The notes under the pieces are model-generated. The model saw only the letters and a program-made list of their open reading frames with translations. It did not search any database and had not been told where the DNA came from. Shown here piece after piece: positions 36,493-44,794 of a DNA stretch of 64,000 nt (position 1 is its first letter; each line of letters opens with the position of its first letter). The stretch is from NCBI RefSeq assembly GCF_003931875.1, contig NZ_CP034245.1, forward strand, positions 1,984,001 through 2,048,000. Reading direction: 5' to 3'. This stretch comes from Microbacterium sp. 10M-3C3. Its GTDB lineage: Bacteria; Actinomycetota; Actinomycetes; Actinomycetales; Microbacteriaceae. Position numbers and translations under genes: made by a program.

Positions 36493-37365
36493 TCAGTCCA
36501 CGAGCGACGCGGCGAACACGTGCGGCGTGAAACCGGTGAGGTCGCCGATGCCCTCGCCCTGGCCGAGGAGCTTCACGGGGATGCCCGTGCGCTCCTGCAC
36601 GGCGAGCACGAATCCGCCCTTGGCCGACCCGTCGAGCTTCGTGAGCACGAGGCCCGTGACGTCGGCGTGCTCGAGGAAGGCCTGTGCCTGCAGCACGCCG
36701 TTCTGGCCCGTCGTGGCGTCGAGGACGAGGAGGACCTCGCTGATCGGCGCCTGCTTCTCGACGACGCGCTTGATCTTGCCGAGCTCGTCCATCAGGCCGC
36801 CCTTGGTGTGCAGCCGTCCGGCTGTGTCGATGAGGACGATCTCGGTGCCGGTCTCCTTCGCGTGCGCGATGGTCTGGAAGGCGACGGACGCGGGATCCTG
36901 ACCCTCGTGCTGCGGCCGCACGATGCTCGCGCCGCCGCGCTCGGCCCACGTCGCGAGCTGGTCGACGGCGGCCGCCCGGAACGTGTCGGCGGCCCCGACG
37001 ACCACCGAGCGCCCGTAGCGCTGCAGGAACTTGGCGAACTTGCCGATCGTCGTGGTCTTGCCGACGCCGTTGACCCCGACGACGAGGACCACGGCGGGGC
37101 GCTCGGTCAGGCGCAGCGTCGTGTCGAACTTCGCGAAGTGCTCCTCGAGCGTCTCGCGCAGCATCCGCTGCAGGTCGCGCGGATCGGTCGTGCGAAAGCG
37201 GTCGACCTTCTCGTGCAGCTCCTCGACGATGCGCTCGGTGACATCCGGGCCGAAGTCGGCCGTGAGCAGCGCGGTCTCGAGGTCCTCCCACGTCGTCTCG
37301 TCGATCGTGGGCTTGACGAACAGGCCGCGCAGCGCGCGCCCGAGCGACCAGGAGTTCTCCGCCAT
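36493..37365 (-). CDS. ftsY: Signal recognition particle receptor FtsY
   Basis: SRP receptor GTPase at the membrane. The 290-residue protein is the NG form without a long acidic A domain. Motifs: VGVNGVGKTTTIGKFAKF (G1), DTAGRLHTKGGLMDEL (G3) and TKLDGSAKGGFVLA (G4). It follows smc with a 23-base gap, the usual partner. Confidence 0.97.
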   Translation of the reverse strand: MAENSWSLGRALRGLFVKPTIDETTWEDLETALLTADFGPDVTERIVEELHEKVDRFRTTDPRDLQRMLRETLEEHFAKFDTTLRLTERPAVVLVVGVNGVGKTTTIGKFAKFLQRYGRSVVVGAADTFRAAAVDQLATWAERGGASIVRPQHEGQDPASVAFQTIAHAKETGTEIVLIDTAGRLHTKGGLMDELGKIKRVVEKQAPISEVLLVLDATTGQNGVLQAQAFLEHADVTGLVLTKLDGSAKGGFVLAVQERTGIPVKLLGQGEGIGDLTGFTPHVFAASLVD

Positions 37366-37388
37366 ACGCCCAGCCTAGAGCGGCGCGC

Positions 37389-40300
37389 TCAGACGGCAGC
37401 GCGTTCGGCGGCGCGGTCGCCGACGCGCTGACCGACGACGGCCGAGACGCCGTCCTGCCGCATCGACACCCCGTAGAGCGCGTCGGCGATCTCCATGGTG
37501 CGCTTCTGATGCGTGATGACGATGAGCTGACTGCTCGCGCGGAGTCGCTCGAACACGGCGAGCAGACGCCCCAGGTTCGCGTCGTCGAGGGCGGCCTCGA
37601 CCTCGTCGAGGATGTAGAAGGGGCTCGGCCGGGCGGTGAAGATCGCCACCAGGAAAGCGACCGCCGCGAGAGAGCGCTCGCCGCCGGACAGAAGTGAGAG
37701 CCGCTCGATCTTCTTGCCCGCCGGGCGCACCGACACCTCGATGCCGGTCGTCAGGGGCGAATCGGGGTCGGTGAGCGAGATGCTCCCCGTGCCGCCGGGG
37801 AAGAGGATGGGGAAGATCTCGCCGAAGGCCGCGCGAGTGTCCTCGAACGCCGCGACGAAGATCGACTGCATCCGCTCGTCGAGCTCGTCGATGATCGTCA
37901 GCAGGTCGGCGCGCGTCCTCTCCAGGTCGGCGAGCTGCTCCGTGAGGAACGCGTGGCGCTGCTCCAGCGCGGCGAACTCCTCCAGTGCGAGCGGGTTCAC
38001 GCGGCCCAGCTGGGCGAGCTTCCGCTCGGCCTCCTGCAGGCGGCGGCGCTGGTCCGCGCGGTCGAACGGCGTGCCCTCCGCCTCGTCGCCGTCCGCCGCG
38101 TCCGTCGACGGCACGGGCTGGTCCGGGCCGTATTCCGCGAGGAGAATATTCTGGTCGAGGCCGAGCTCCGACTGGACCCGCTCGACCAGCGAGGTCGCGT
38201 GCAGGCGCTTCTCGTGGATCTGCAGCTCGAGCCCGTGCACGCTCTCGGTGAGCGCGGAGAGGCGCTCACGAACGCCCGCCTCCTGCGCGCGGGCGGCGGC
38301 GAGCTCTGCGGTGACGGCGGTGCGAGCCGATTCCGCGGCGGCGAGCTCGACCCGCGCCCGGCTCACCGAGCGGTCGACCGAGTCGAGGAGTGCGGGGAGG
38401 CGACCGCTCACCTCGGCAGCGACATCCCGCTGGGCGCGGCGGATCACGGCGCGGCGGGCCGCCTCCTCGGCCGCCGCCCGCTCGCGCTCCCGCTGACGCT
38501 CGAGCTGCACGACGCGGGCCTCGCCGGCGCGAACCCGCTCGCGGAGGGTCTCGACGTCCAGCCGAGCGCGCATCTCGGCGTCGCGCGCCTCCTCGACCGC
38601 GGCGAGAAGGCCGTCGCGCGCCGATGCGTCGAGGATCGGGCGCGGGGCCTCGAGCGCGCGGGCGAGCTGCTCGTCGGCGACCCGCGCGGAGTCCTCCGCC
38701 TCGGCGGCCTGGGCCTGCGCCTGCGCGAGTCCCGCCGCGAGGCGCTCGCACTCGGCGATCGCCGCCTCGTGCCGCACCGTCACGCGGTTGACGCGCTCCG
38801 CGTGGGCGGCCAGCGCCGCGTCCTGCGCGCGGAGGGCGGCGAGGGTCTCCTTGGCGCGCGTGCGCGCCTCCGCGAGCGCCGCGCTCGCGTCGGCGACCGC
38901 GGCGCGGAGCGAATCGGCGACGACGACGATCTCGGCCAGGCGCTCGGATGCGGCGTCGCGCTCGGCGGCGAGCTCGAGACGCGAGCGGCCGGCGCCCGAG
39001 CCTGCTCGCAGCGTGTACGCGCCGACGATCTCGCCCGCACGCGTGACGATGGTGACGTCCGCAGCGTCGGTGTCGAGAGTGTCCAGGACGCGGCGGGCGG
39101 CGTCGAGATCATCGGCCACGAGCACGCGCGCCAGGAGACCGCGCACGCCGTCCGGCGCGTTCACGACATCCGCGGCGCGCACGGCGCCGTCGACCGCACG
39201 CGCCTCCCCCGCGGCCGCATCCGCGTCCGCCGTGACGATGTCCACGACGCCGAGGTCGGCCTCGCGGGCGAGGCGTGCCGTCGCGAAGGCGTCGTCGCGC
39301 GAATCGACGAGCAGTCCCTCCGCGAGCGGGCCGAGAGCGGCGGCGATCGCGGCCTCGTACCCCGGGTCGACCTTCACGGCGTCCGCCGTGAGCCCGCGGA
39401 TGCCGGCGCCGCCGCCCGCCGCGAGGGCGGCAGCCGCGTTGCGCACATCCAGCGCGCGGCCGAGGGCCTTGGTCTGCGCGGTGAGCGCTTCGACCTCGCG
39501 CTCGGTCGCGTGGAGGCGCTCACGCAGCTCGCCGACGGCGGTCTCAGCCTCGGCGGCCTCGCGCTGCGCGCGCTCATACGCGGCCGCGTGCTCGGCGGCC
39601 GACTCCTCGGGAGCGGCCTGGGGCTCGAGCGCGGCGCGCTCGGCCTCCGCCTGGGCGCGCCGCTCGAGGGCGGCGTCGAGGGCGCGCTGCTGCCGCTCCA
39701 CCGCCGAGCGCACGGCGGCCAGGGCGGATGCGGCGGCCTCCGCCGTGCCGCGGAGGGCGGTCAGGCGCATGTCGTGCTCCGACACGAGGGCGCTCTGCGC
39801 GGCGATGTCGACGTCGAGCGCGTCGAGCTCGGCACGGGCGCGGGTCACGGCGCGCGCGGCCTCCGCCGCGGCATCCTGCGCGTCGCCGAGGCCCGCGCCG
39901 ATGTCGTCGATCTCGGCGCGCGCATCGTCGATCATGCCGGTCGTTACGGTGCTGATCTGCGCGGCACCGGCATCGTCGTCGGCCGACAGCAGCGCGAGCC
40001 GCTGCCCGGCGAGGCTGTAGAGTCCGCGCAGCCGCTCCTGCACCTGCTCGAGCGAGAAGGCGACGGCCCGCGCTCGATCGACGGCCTCGGAGCGCTGATC
40101 GTGCTCGAGCCGCTCGACCCGCGCACGCAGCTGCTCGGCCTGATCCTGCAGGACGAGCCGCTCGGCATGGCGCTCGTGCTCGGCGCGCGCGTGGTCGGCG
40201 AGCTGAGCGCGCAGTGTCGTCAGCTCGTCGGCGAACAGTCGCGCCTTCGCGTCGCGCACGATCGCCGCGATCGTCGCGGCCTCGCGGGCGATCTCCGCCT

Positions 40301-40922
40301 GGCGTCCGAGCGGCTTCAGCTGTCGGCGCAGCTCCCCCGCCAGGTCGCTCACGCGCGTGAGGTTCGCCTGCATCGCCTCGAGCTTGCGGAGCGTCTTCTC
40401 CTTGCGGCGCCGGTGCTTGAGGATGCCGGCGGCCTCCTCGATGAACCCGCGGCGGTCCTCGGGCGTGGCCTGCAGCACGTTGTCGAGGCGCCCCTGCCCG
40501 ACGATCACGTGCATCTCGCGGCCGAGACCGGAGTCGCTCAGCAGCTCCTGCACGTCGAGCAGGCGGCACGACTCGCCGTTGATGGCGTATTCGCTCGCGC
40601 CGGTGCGGAACAGGGTCCGGCTGATCGTCACCTCGGAGTACTCGATCGGCAGCGCGCCGTCGGCGTTGTCGATCGTGAGCTGCACTTCCGCGCGGCCCAA
40701 CGGCCCACGCGTCGCGGTGCCGGCGAAGATGACGTCCTCCATCTTGCCGCCGCGGAGGGTCTTGGCCCCCTGCTCGCCCATGACCCACGCGAGCGCGTCG
40801 ACGACGTTGGACTTGCCCGAACCGTTCGGACCGACGATGCACGTGACGCCCGGCTCGAAGGCGAAGGTCGTCGGCTGCGCGAACGACTTGAAGCCTTTGA
40901 GCGTGATGCTCTTCACGTGCAT
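37389..40922 (-). CDS. smc: Chromosome segregation protein SMC
   Basis: Condensin ATPase of 1177 residues. Walker A GPNGSGKSNVVDALAW lies near residue 32. Long coiled coils flank a hinge in roughly the 510-650 region (GIRGLTADAVKVDPGYEAAI to LRAGSGAGRSRLELA). The signature LLSGGERSLAAVAFLVA and Walker B YILDEVEAALDDAN are at the carboxy end. Complete. Usually mutM lies directly upstream, but here an opposite-strand cassette separates them. Confidence 0.98.
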   Translation of the reverse strand: MHVKSITLKGFKSFAQPTTFAFEPGVTCIVGPNGSGKSNVVDALAWVMGEQGAKTLRGGKMEDVIFAGTATRGPLGRAEVQLTIDNADGALPIEYSEVTISRTLFRTGASEYAINGESCRLLDVQELLSDSGLGREMHVIVGQGRLDNVLQATPEDRRGFIEEAAGILKHRRRKEKTLRKLEAMQANLTRVSDLAGELRRQLKPLGRQAEIAREAATIAAIVRDAKARLFADELTTLRAQLADHARAEHERHAERLVLQDQAEQLRARVERLEHDQRSEAVDRARAVAFSLEQVQERLRGLYSLAGQRLALLSADDDAGAAQISTVTTGMIDDARAEIDDIGAGLGDAQDAAAEAARAVTRARAELDALDVDIAAQSALVSEHDMRLTALRGTAEAAASALAAVRSAVERQQRALDAALERRAQAEAERAALEPQAAPEESAAEHAAAYERAQREAAEAETAVGELRERLHATEREVEALTAQTKALGRALDVRNAAAALAAGGGAGIRGLTADAVKVDPGYEAAIAAALGPLAEGLLVDSRDDAFATARLAREADLGVVDIVTADADAAAGEARAVDGAVRAADVVNAPDGVRGLLARVLVADDLDAARRVLDTLDTDAADVTIVTRAGEIVGAYTLRAGSGAGRSRLELAAERDAASERLAEIVVVADSLRAAVADASAALAEARTRAKETLAALRAQDAALAAHAERVNRVTVRHEAAIAECERLAAGLAQAQAQAAEAEDSARVADEQLARALEAPRPILDASARDGLLAAVEEARDAEMRARLDVETLRERVRAGEARVVQLERQRERERAAAEEAARRAVIRRAQRDVAAEVSGRLPALLDSVDRSVSRARVELAAAESARTAVTAELAAARAQEAGVRERLSALTESVHGLELQIHEKRLHATSLVERVQSELGLDQNILLAEYGPDQPVPSTDAADGDEAEGTPFDRADQRRRLQEAERKLAQLGRVNPLALEEFAALEQRHAFLTEQLADLERTRADLLTIIDELDERMQSIFVAAFEDTRAAFGEIFPILFPGGTGSISLTDPDSPLTTGIEVSVRPAGKKIERLSLLSGGERSLAAVAFLVAIFTARPSPFYILDEVEAALDDANLGRLLAVFERLRASSQLIVITHQKRTMEIADALYGVSMRQDGVSAVVGQRVGDRAAERAAV

Positions 40923-41045
40923 GACGACGCCCTCCGGCCCGGCGATTCCACCGCCTCACGGTACCGGACCGCCGCGCCCGGGCCCGCGCGGCCCGCCGCA
41001 GCGCACGGCGACACGCCCGGATGTCGGGCATTTCTGCGAATCAGC

Positions 41046-41075
41046 TTGACGTCTCCTGGACTCGTCCGCTAGCGT
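41046..41075 (+). promoter_or_regulatory. Promoter of the small-ORF/acetyltransferase cassette
   Basis: TTGACG and TAGCGT are separated by 18 bases, a near-consensus promoter pointing into the cassette. A GCCCG/CGGGC dyad at 41015-41029 lies just upstream and could be a regulatory site. Transcription would start about 25 bases before the first small ORF. Confidence 0.7.
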
Positions 41076-41109
41076 CACAGATCGCGTCCGAAGTCGAGAG
41101 GAGGTCACC

Positions 41110-41211
41110 ATGATGATTCAGCGCAACGTTTCCGGCACCACGCCATTCGGCATGCCGTCTCGCGCCGCGGTGACCCGCTCCTTCGGGGCTTTCGCCCGCA
41201 CGGCCGGCTGA
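41110..41211 (+). CDS. Candidate 33-residue peptide
   Basis: A short ORF with two adjacent ATG codons and a perfect AGGAGG five or eight bases upstream, behind a good promoter. The 33-residue product begins MMIQRNVSG and is basic, Ser/Thr/Ala-rich with two PFG/FGAF-like segments, without a signal peptide or membrane helix. It could be a regulatory leader peptide, a small free peptide, or a substrate for the downstream acetyltransferases; the sequence does not decide. A hairpin follows 16 bases after the stop. Confidence 0.6.
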   Translation: MMIQRNVSGTTPFGMPSRAAVTRSFGAFARTAG

Positions 41212-41227
41212 CCCGCTCACGGGAGGA

Positions 41228-41246
41228 CTCCGTCTGCACGACGGAG
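41228..41246 (+). promoter_or_regulatory. Hairpin after the 33-residue ORF
   Basis: CTCCGTC and its complement GACGGAG form a 7-base stem with a 5-base loop, shortly after the small ORF stop. It could act as attenuator or mRNA stabiliser; there is no T-run. Confidence 0.45.
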
Positions 41247-41370
41247 CACGCGCCCGCTCGATGCCTCCGCATCGCGGCGCTCCTTCACGCCTGAGCCCTT
41301 CGACGTCGCCCCGCGCGACCCTGCCCGCTTCCGGGCGCCCTCCCATCCATCCCACTCGAAAGAGACCACG

Positions 41371-41637
41371 ATGAACACCACCCTTTCGCGCGCGCGGTCT
41401 CTCGACCAGCTCGCGCAACCCGTCCACGACGAGATCCACTCGTCCATGCCGCGCATCTCGCCGATCGATCGGCTGTCGCTGCGGCTCGGCCTGTGGCTGC
41501 TGCTGCGCAGCACGCGCAGCATCCGCCGCATCCGCCCCCACGACGAGCACGCCCACGCGCGCCGTCTCGAGCTCGAGCGCCAGTCGCGCGACCTCGAGGC
41601 CCAGCGCACGCGTCTGCTCGCCAGCGCCCTGACCTGA
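41371..41637 (+). CDS. Small basic protein of unknown function
   Basis: An 88-residue protein with GAAAGAG seven to eight bases before its ATG. The middle holds a hydrophobic segment (PIDRLSLRLGLWLLLR), amphipathic enough to associate with the membrane. An Arg/Glu-rich helical carboxy end follows (HARRLELERQSRDLEAQRTRLL). Small proteins with a similar PxDRLxLRxGL core are familiar in actinobacteria but have no assigned function. It precedes the tandem acetyltransferases, separated from them by a strong hairpin. Confidence 0.7.
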   Translation: MNTTLSRARSLDQLAQPVHDEIHSSMPRISPIDRLSLRLGLWLLLRSTRSIRRIRPHDEHAHARRLELERQSRDLEAQRTRLLASALT

Positions 41638-41644
41638 ATCGAGC

Positions 41645-41674
41645 GGCCGGGGATCGCCACCGCGATCCCCGGCC
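41645..41674 (+). terminator. Strong hairpin between the 88-residue ORF and the acetyltransferase genes
   Basis: A perfect 12-base stem (GGCCGGGGATCG and complement) with a 6-base loop begins seven bases after the stop codon. It probably terminates or attenuates the small-ORF transcript, so the acetyltransferases would be expressed at a lower or regulated level. Confidence 0.75.
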
Positions 41675-41696
41675 CTCCCTGACGAGAGAACCCACC

Positions 41697-42791
41697 ATGA
41701 GCACGTCACCCGCCGGTCTCGAACTCCGGCCCCTGCACATCCCCGCGTCGATCGACGATCCCGACGCCGCCGACTTCCGCGAGATGGTGCGCGTACGCAA
41801 CATCGTCTACGCCCAGATCTCCGGCAACGACGACGACAGCATGACCGCGGCGGAGATCCTGCCGGCCTACGCGCCCACCCCCACCGAGCGCCGACTGGTC
41901 TGGATCGCCGTCCTGGACGGCGCCGTGGTCGGACGCGCGGGCCTCGACGTGCCGCTCGAGGAGGGCTCGCGCGTGGCGTTCTTCCTCATCGAGCTCCTGA
42001 GCGAGGTGCGGGGACGCGGCATCGGCTCCGCGGCCTACGCGCTGGTCGAGCGCACCGCACGCGAGAACGGCCGGTCCGTCCTGCAGTCGTGGGCGGAGCA
42101 TCCGGCGGCCGACGGCCCGCGGCTGGAGCCGCCCACGGGCTTCGGCAGCATCCCCGAGGATCACGCCGCGCGGTTCTACCTGCGGCACGGGTACGCGCTC
42201 GAGCAGGTGGAGCGCCACAGCGTGCTCGACGTCGCTGCCGGAGGCGCTCCCGCACGTATCGACGCGCTGCTCGAGGAGGCCGTGGCGGCCTCCTCGGGGT
42301 ACCGCGTCGTGCAGTGGCAGCTGCCCACGCCGCCGGAGTTCGTCGACGGCTACGCGTGGATGAAGTCGCGCATGGTCACCGACGCACCCGCGGCGGCGCT
42401 CGAGTTCGACGAGGAGACGTGGGACGAGGCCCGCCTTCGCCGTCACGAGAAGGTCTATCTCGACGCGGGCCGCACGATGCTGGTCACGGCTGCGCAGCAC
42501 GTGGACTCCGGTGAGCTGGTGGCCTTCAACGAGCTCGTGATCGGGCGCGACCGCACCGAGGCCACCCACCAGGAGGACACGCTCGTGCTCAAGGAGCACC
42601 GCGGACACCGGCTGGGCATGCTCGTGAAGTGCGCGGGCCTCGTGGCGTGGCGCGACATCGCACCGGCGTCGGCGCGCGTGCACACCTACAACGCGGAGGA
42701 GAACCGTCCGATGCTCGACATCAACGAGACGATCGGGTTCGCCCCCGTCGCCTACAACGGCGCATGGAAGAAGGTGCTCGATGTCCGATGA
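41697..42791 (+). CDS. GNAT family acetyltransferase, two-domain, first of a tandem pair
   Basis: A 364-residue protein with two GNAT folds. The amino-terminal one carries the acetyl-CoA motif VRGRGIGSAAYALVE, the carboxy-terminal one VLKEHRGHRLGMLVK followed by YNAEENRPMLDINETIGF. The layout resembles other duplicated actinobacterial acetyltransferases (mycothiol synthase is also bipartite), but the substrate is unknown. The ATG at 41697 is used; longer in-frame extension runs through the hairpin. It overlaps the second copy by 11 bases. Confidence 0.9.
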   Translation: MSTSPAGLELRPLHIPASIDDPDAADFREMVRVRNIVYAQISGNDDDSMTAAEILPAYAPTPTERRLVWIAVLDGAVVGRAGLDVPLEEGSRVAFFLIELLSEVRGRGIGSAAYALVERTARENGRSVLQSWAEHPAADGPRLEPPTGFGSIPEDHAARFYLRHGYALEQVERHSVLDVAAGGAPARIDALLEEAVAASSGYRVVQWQLPTPPEFVDGYAWMKSRMVTDAPAAALEFDEETWDEARLRRHEKVYLDAGRTMLVTAAQHVDSGELVAFNELVIGRDRTEATHQEDTLVLKEHRGHRLGMLVKCAGLVAWRDIAPASARVHTYNAEENRPMLDINETIGFAPVAYNGAWKKVLDVR

Positions 42792-43866
42792 CACGCTGAG
42801 ACTCGAACCGCTCGTGGTGCCGGCGTCACTCGATGACGCCGGCGCCGGCCCTTTCCTCGAGTATGTCCGCCTGGACAACGCCGTCTGCCGCGACGACACC
42901 GGGCACGACGGACTCGAGAAGGACGCCGCCGAGGTGTGGGGGTTCTGGCGCGCGCGCGAGGACTGGGAGCACATCGGCGTGCGCGCCGTCCGTGACGGCC
43001 GCACGCTCGGCGTGTGCGCCATGACGGTCTCGACCGCACCCGGCACGGCGACCATGGAGTACGACCTCGTCGTGGACCCGGGCGCATGGGGAGACGGCGT
43101 CGAGGAGGCCCTCGCCCAGGCGGCCGAGGACGAGGCGCGCTCGCGCGGCCTGCGGTCGCTGCACACCTGGACGCTGCACCGCCCCGACGCCCCCGGCCCG
43201 GCCGTCGTGCCGAGCACCGGTTTCGGGACGGCCCCGGTCGAGCACCGGCACGTGCGGCTCCTCACCGGGCGCGGGTACAGCCTCGAGCAGGTCGAGCGCA
43301 CGAGCGCCTTCGACCTGCACGGGTCCTTCGAGGCGGTCGAGCGGCTGCTCGCCGAGGCGCTGCCCCACGTGGGCCCGGACTACCGCCGGGAGCAGTGGGG
43401 CGCGCGCACCCCCGATGCGTACGTCGACGCGTTCGCGCACGCGATCTCCCGGATGTCGACGGATGCGCCGCAGGGCGGGCTCGACATCGAGGAGCAGCAC
43501 TGGGACGCCGAGCGCGTGCGGCGGCGCGAGAAGCGCCTGGCCGATCAGGGCCTGACGACCTCGGTGGCCGCCGTGATCCACGAGCCCACCGGCGCGGTCG
43601 CCGCCTACAACGAGCTCGCGATCGGTGGGGACGGCAGCGGCGTCACGCAGCAGTACGGCACGCTCGTGCTGCGTGAGCACCGCGGGCGCCGGCTCGGCAC
43701 GATCGTGAAGGCGGACAATCTGCTGCGCTGGCGGACGATCGCGCCGCTCTCGCCGCGCGTGACGACGTTCAACGCCGAGGAGAACCGCCCGATGCTCTCG
43801 ATCAACGAGGCGCTCGGGTTCGTCCCGGTGTCCTACGCGGGCGCGTGGAAGCTGACGCTGGCGTAG
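42781..43866 (+). CDS. GNAT family acetyltransferase, second of a tandem pair
   Basis: A 361-residue paralogue of the preceding gene: both share FNAEENRPML/YNAEENRPML, GYxLEQVER and the final G-A-W-K. The carboxy-terminal acetyl-CoA motif is intact (VLREHRGRRLGTIVK). In the amino-terminal domain the RGxGIG motif has decayed to DPGAWGDGVEEAL, so only one domain may be active. It starts 11 bases inside the first copy, and its last 65 bases overlap the end of mutM on the opposite strand. Confidence 0.9.
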   Translation: MSDDTLRLEPLVVPASLDDAGAGPFLEYVRLDNAVCRDDTGHDGLEKDAAEVWGFWRAREDWEHIGVRAVRDGRTLGVCAMTVSTAPGTATMEYDLVVDPGAWGDGVEEALAQAAEDEARSRGLRSLHTWTLHRPDAPGPAVVPSTGFGTAPVEHRHVRLLTGRGYSLEQVERTSAFDLHGSFEAVERLLAEALPHVGPDYRREQWGARTPDAYVDAFAHAISRMSTDAPQGGLDIEEQHWDAERVRRREKRLADQGLTTSVAAVIHEPTGAVAAYNELAIGGDGSGVTQQYGTLVLREHRGRRLGTIVKADNLLRWRTIAPLSPRVTTFNAEENRPMLSINEALGFVPVSYAGAWKLTLA

Positions 43867-44794
43867 CGTCGCCGGATCGCGCGGCCGCCGGGCGCGGCGG
43901 CCGCTGGCACCGCGGGCAGAAGTGGCTCGACCGGTTCGTGAACGACACGCGCACGATGGGACGGCCGCATCGGGGACACGGCTCTCCGGTGCGGCCGTAC
44001 GCGTTGAGGGAGTGCGCGAAGTACCCGGCCTGCCCGTTGACGTTCACATACTGGGCGTCGAAGCTCGTGCCGCCCTCCGCGAGGGCCCTGTCGAGCACCG
44101 CGCGCACCTCGGCGAGCAGGCGCCCGACGGCGCGGCCCGACAGCTCACGCGCCGGCGTCTCGGGATGGATGCGGGCGGCCCACAGCGACTCGTCGGCGTA
44201 GATGTTGCCGATGCCGCTGACGGTCGTCTGATCCAGGAGCACCCGTTTGACGGCCGACCCCTTGCGGGCGAGAGCCCGGCGGAAGGCCCGCTCGTCGAAG
44301 GCGCGGTCGAGTGGGTCGCGGGCGATGTGCGAGACCTGAGCGGGCACGAGCGGCAGGTCGCTCCCCCGGCCGCCGGGCGCCGCATCCGGCGTCGGGAGCA
44401 GCGGGTCGATCGCGAGCGAGCCGAAGGTGCGCTGGTCGGCGAAGACGAGCGCGACCTCGCCGTGGCGGGGATGCTCGAGGTGGATGCGCACACGTTCGTG
44501 GCGCTCCGTCGGCGATCCGGGCGCGCGCAGCAGCATCTGCCCGCTCATGCCGAGGTGCGCGAGCACCGCCCGGGGCTCGCCGTCCTCGACCGCGATCGGC
44601 AGCCACAGGAACTTGCCCCGGCGGACGGCCGCGTCCAGTCGTCGCCCGGTCAGGGCGGCCTCGAAGGCCGACCCCGGCTCGCCGTGCCGCGTCAGTGCGC
44701 GCTCGTCGAGCACCTCGACACCGGCGATGAGCGCACCCGCGACGGCGGGCTCGAGGCCGGCGCGGACGACCTCCACCTCGGGCAGTTCAGGCAC
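43802..44794 (-). CDS. mutM: Formamidopyrimidine-DNA glycosylase
   Basis: Base-excision repair enzyme removing 8-oxoguanine and Fapy lesions. The amino end is PELPEVEVVRAGLEP with the catalytic Pro and Glu. The helix-two-turn-helix region GIGNIYADESLWAARIHP and the zinc finger CPRCGRPIVRV to HFCPRCQR are present. The protein has 330 residues because about 30 Pro/Arg/Ala-rich residues follow the zinc finger; that tail is encoded where the gene overlaps the convergent acetyltransferase. The GTG start overlaps the rnc end by eight bases. Confidence 0.96.
   Translation of the reverse strand: MPELPEVEVVRAGLEPAVAGALIAGVEVLDERALTRHGEPGSAFEAALTGRRLDAAVRRGKFLWLPIAVEDGEPRAVLAHLGMSGQMLLRAPGSPTERHERVRIHLEHPRHGEVALVFADQRTFGSLAIDPLLPTPDAAPGGRGSDLPLVPAQVSHIARDPLDRAFDERAFRRALARKGSAVKRVLLDQTTVSGIGNIYADESLWAARIHPETPARELSGRAVGRLLAEVRAVLDRALAEGGTSFDAQYVNVNGQAGYFAHSLNAYGRTGEPCPRCGRPIVRVSFTNRSSHFCPRCQRPPRPAAARSGDATPASASTRPRRTPGRTRAPR

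Noticed and set aside
37953..41072. Long open frame (over 1000 codons) on the plus strand antisense to smc
   Set aside because: It mirrors the GC bias at codon positions of smc, has Arg/Gly/Ala-rich composition, no domain and no ribosome binding site; smc is complete on the other strand.
41261..41374. Possible third small ORF (37 codons) overlapping the 88-residue gene start
   Set aside because: No Shine-Dalgarno sequence, Pro/Arg/Ser-rich shadow-like composition; the overlap with the next ATG may be chance.
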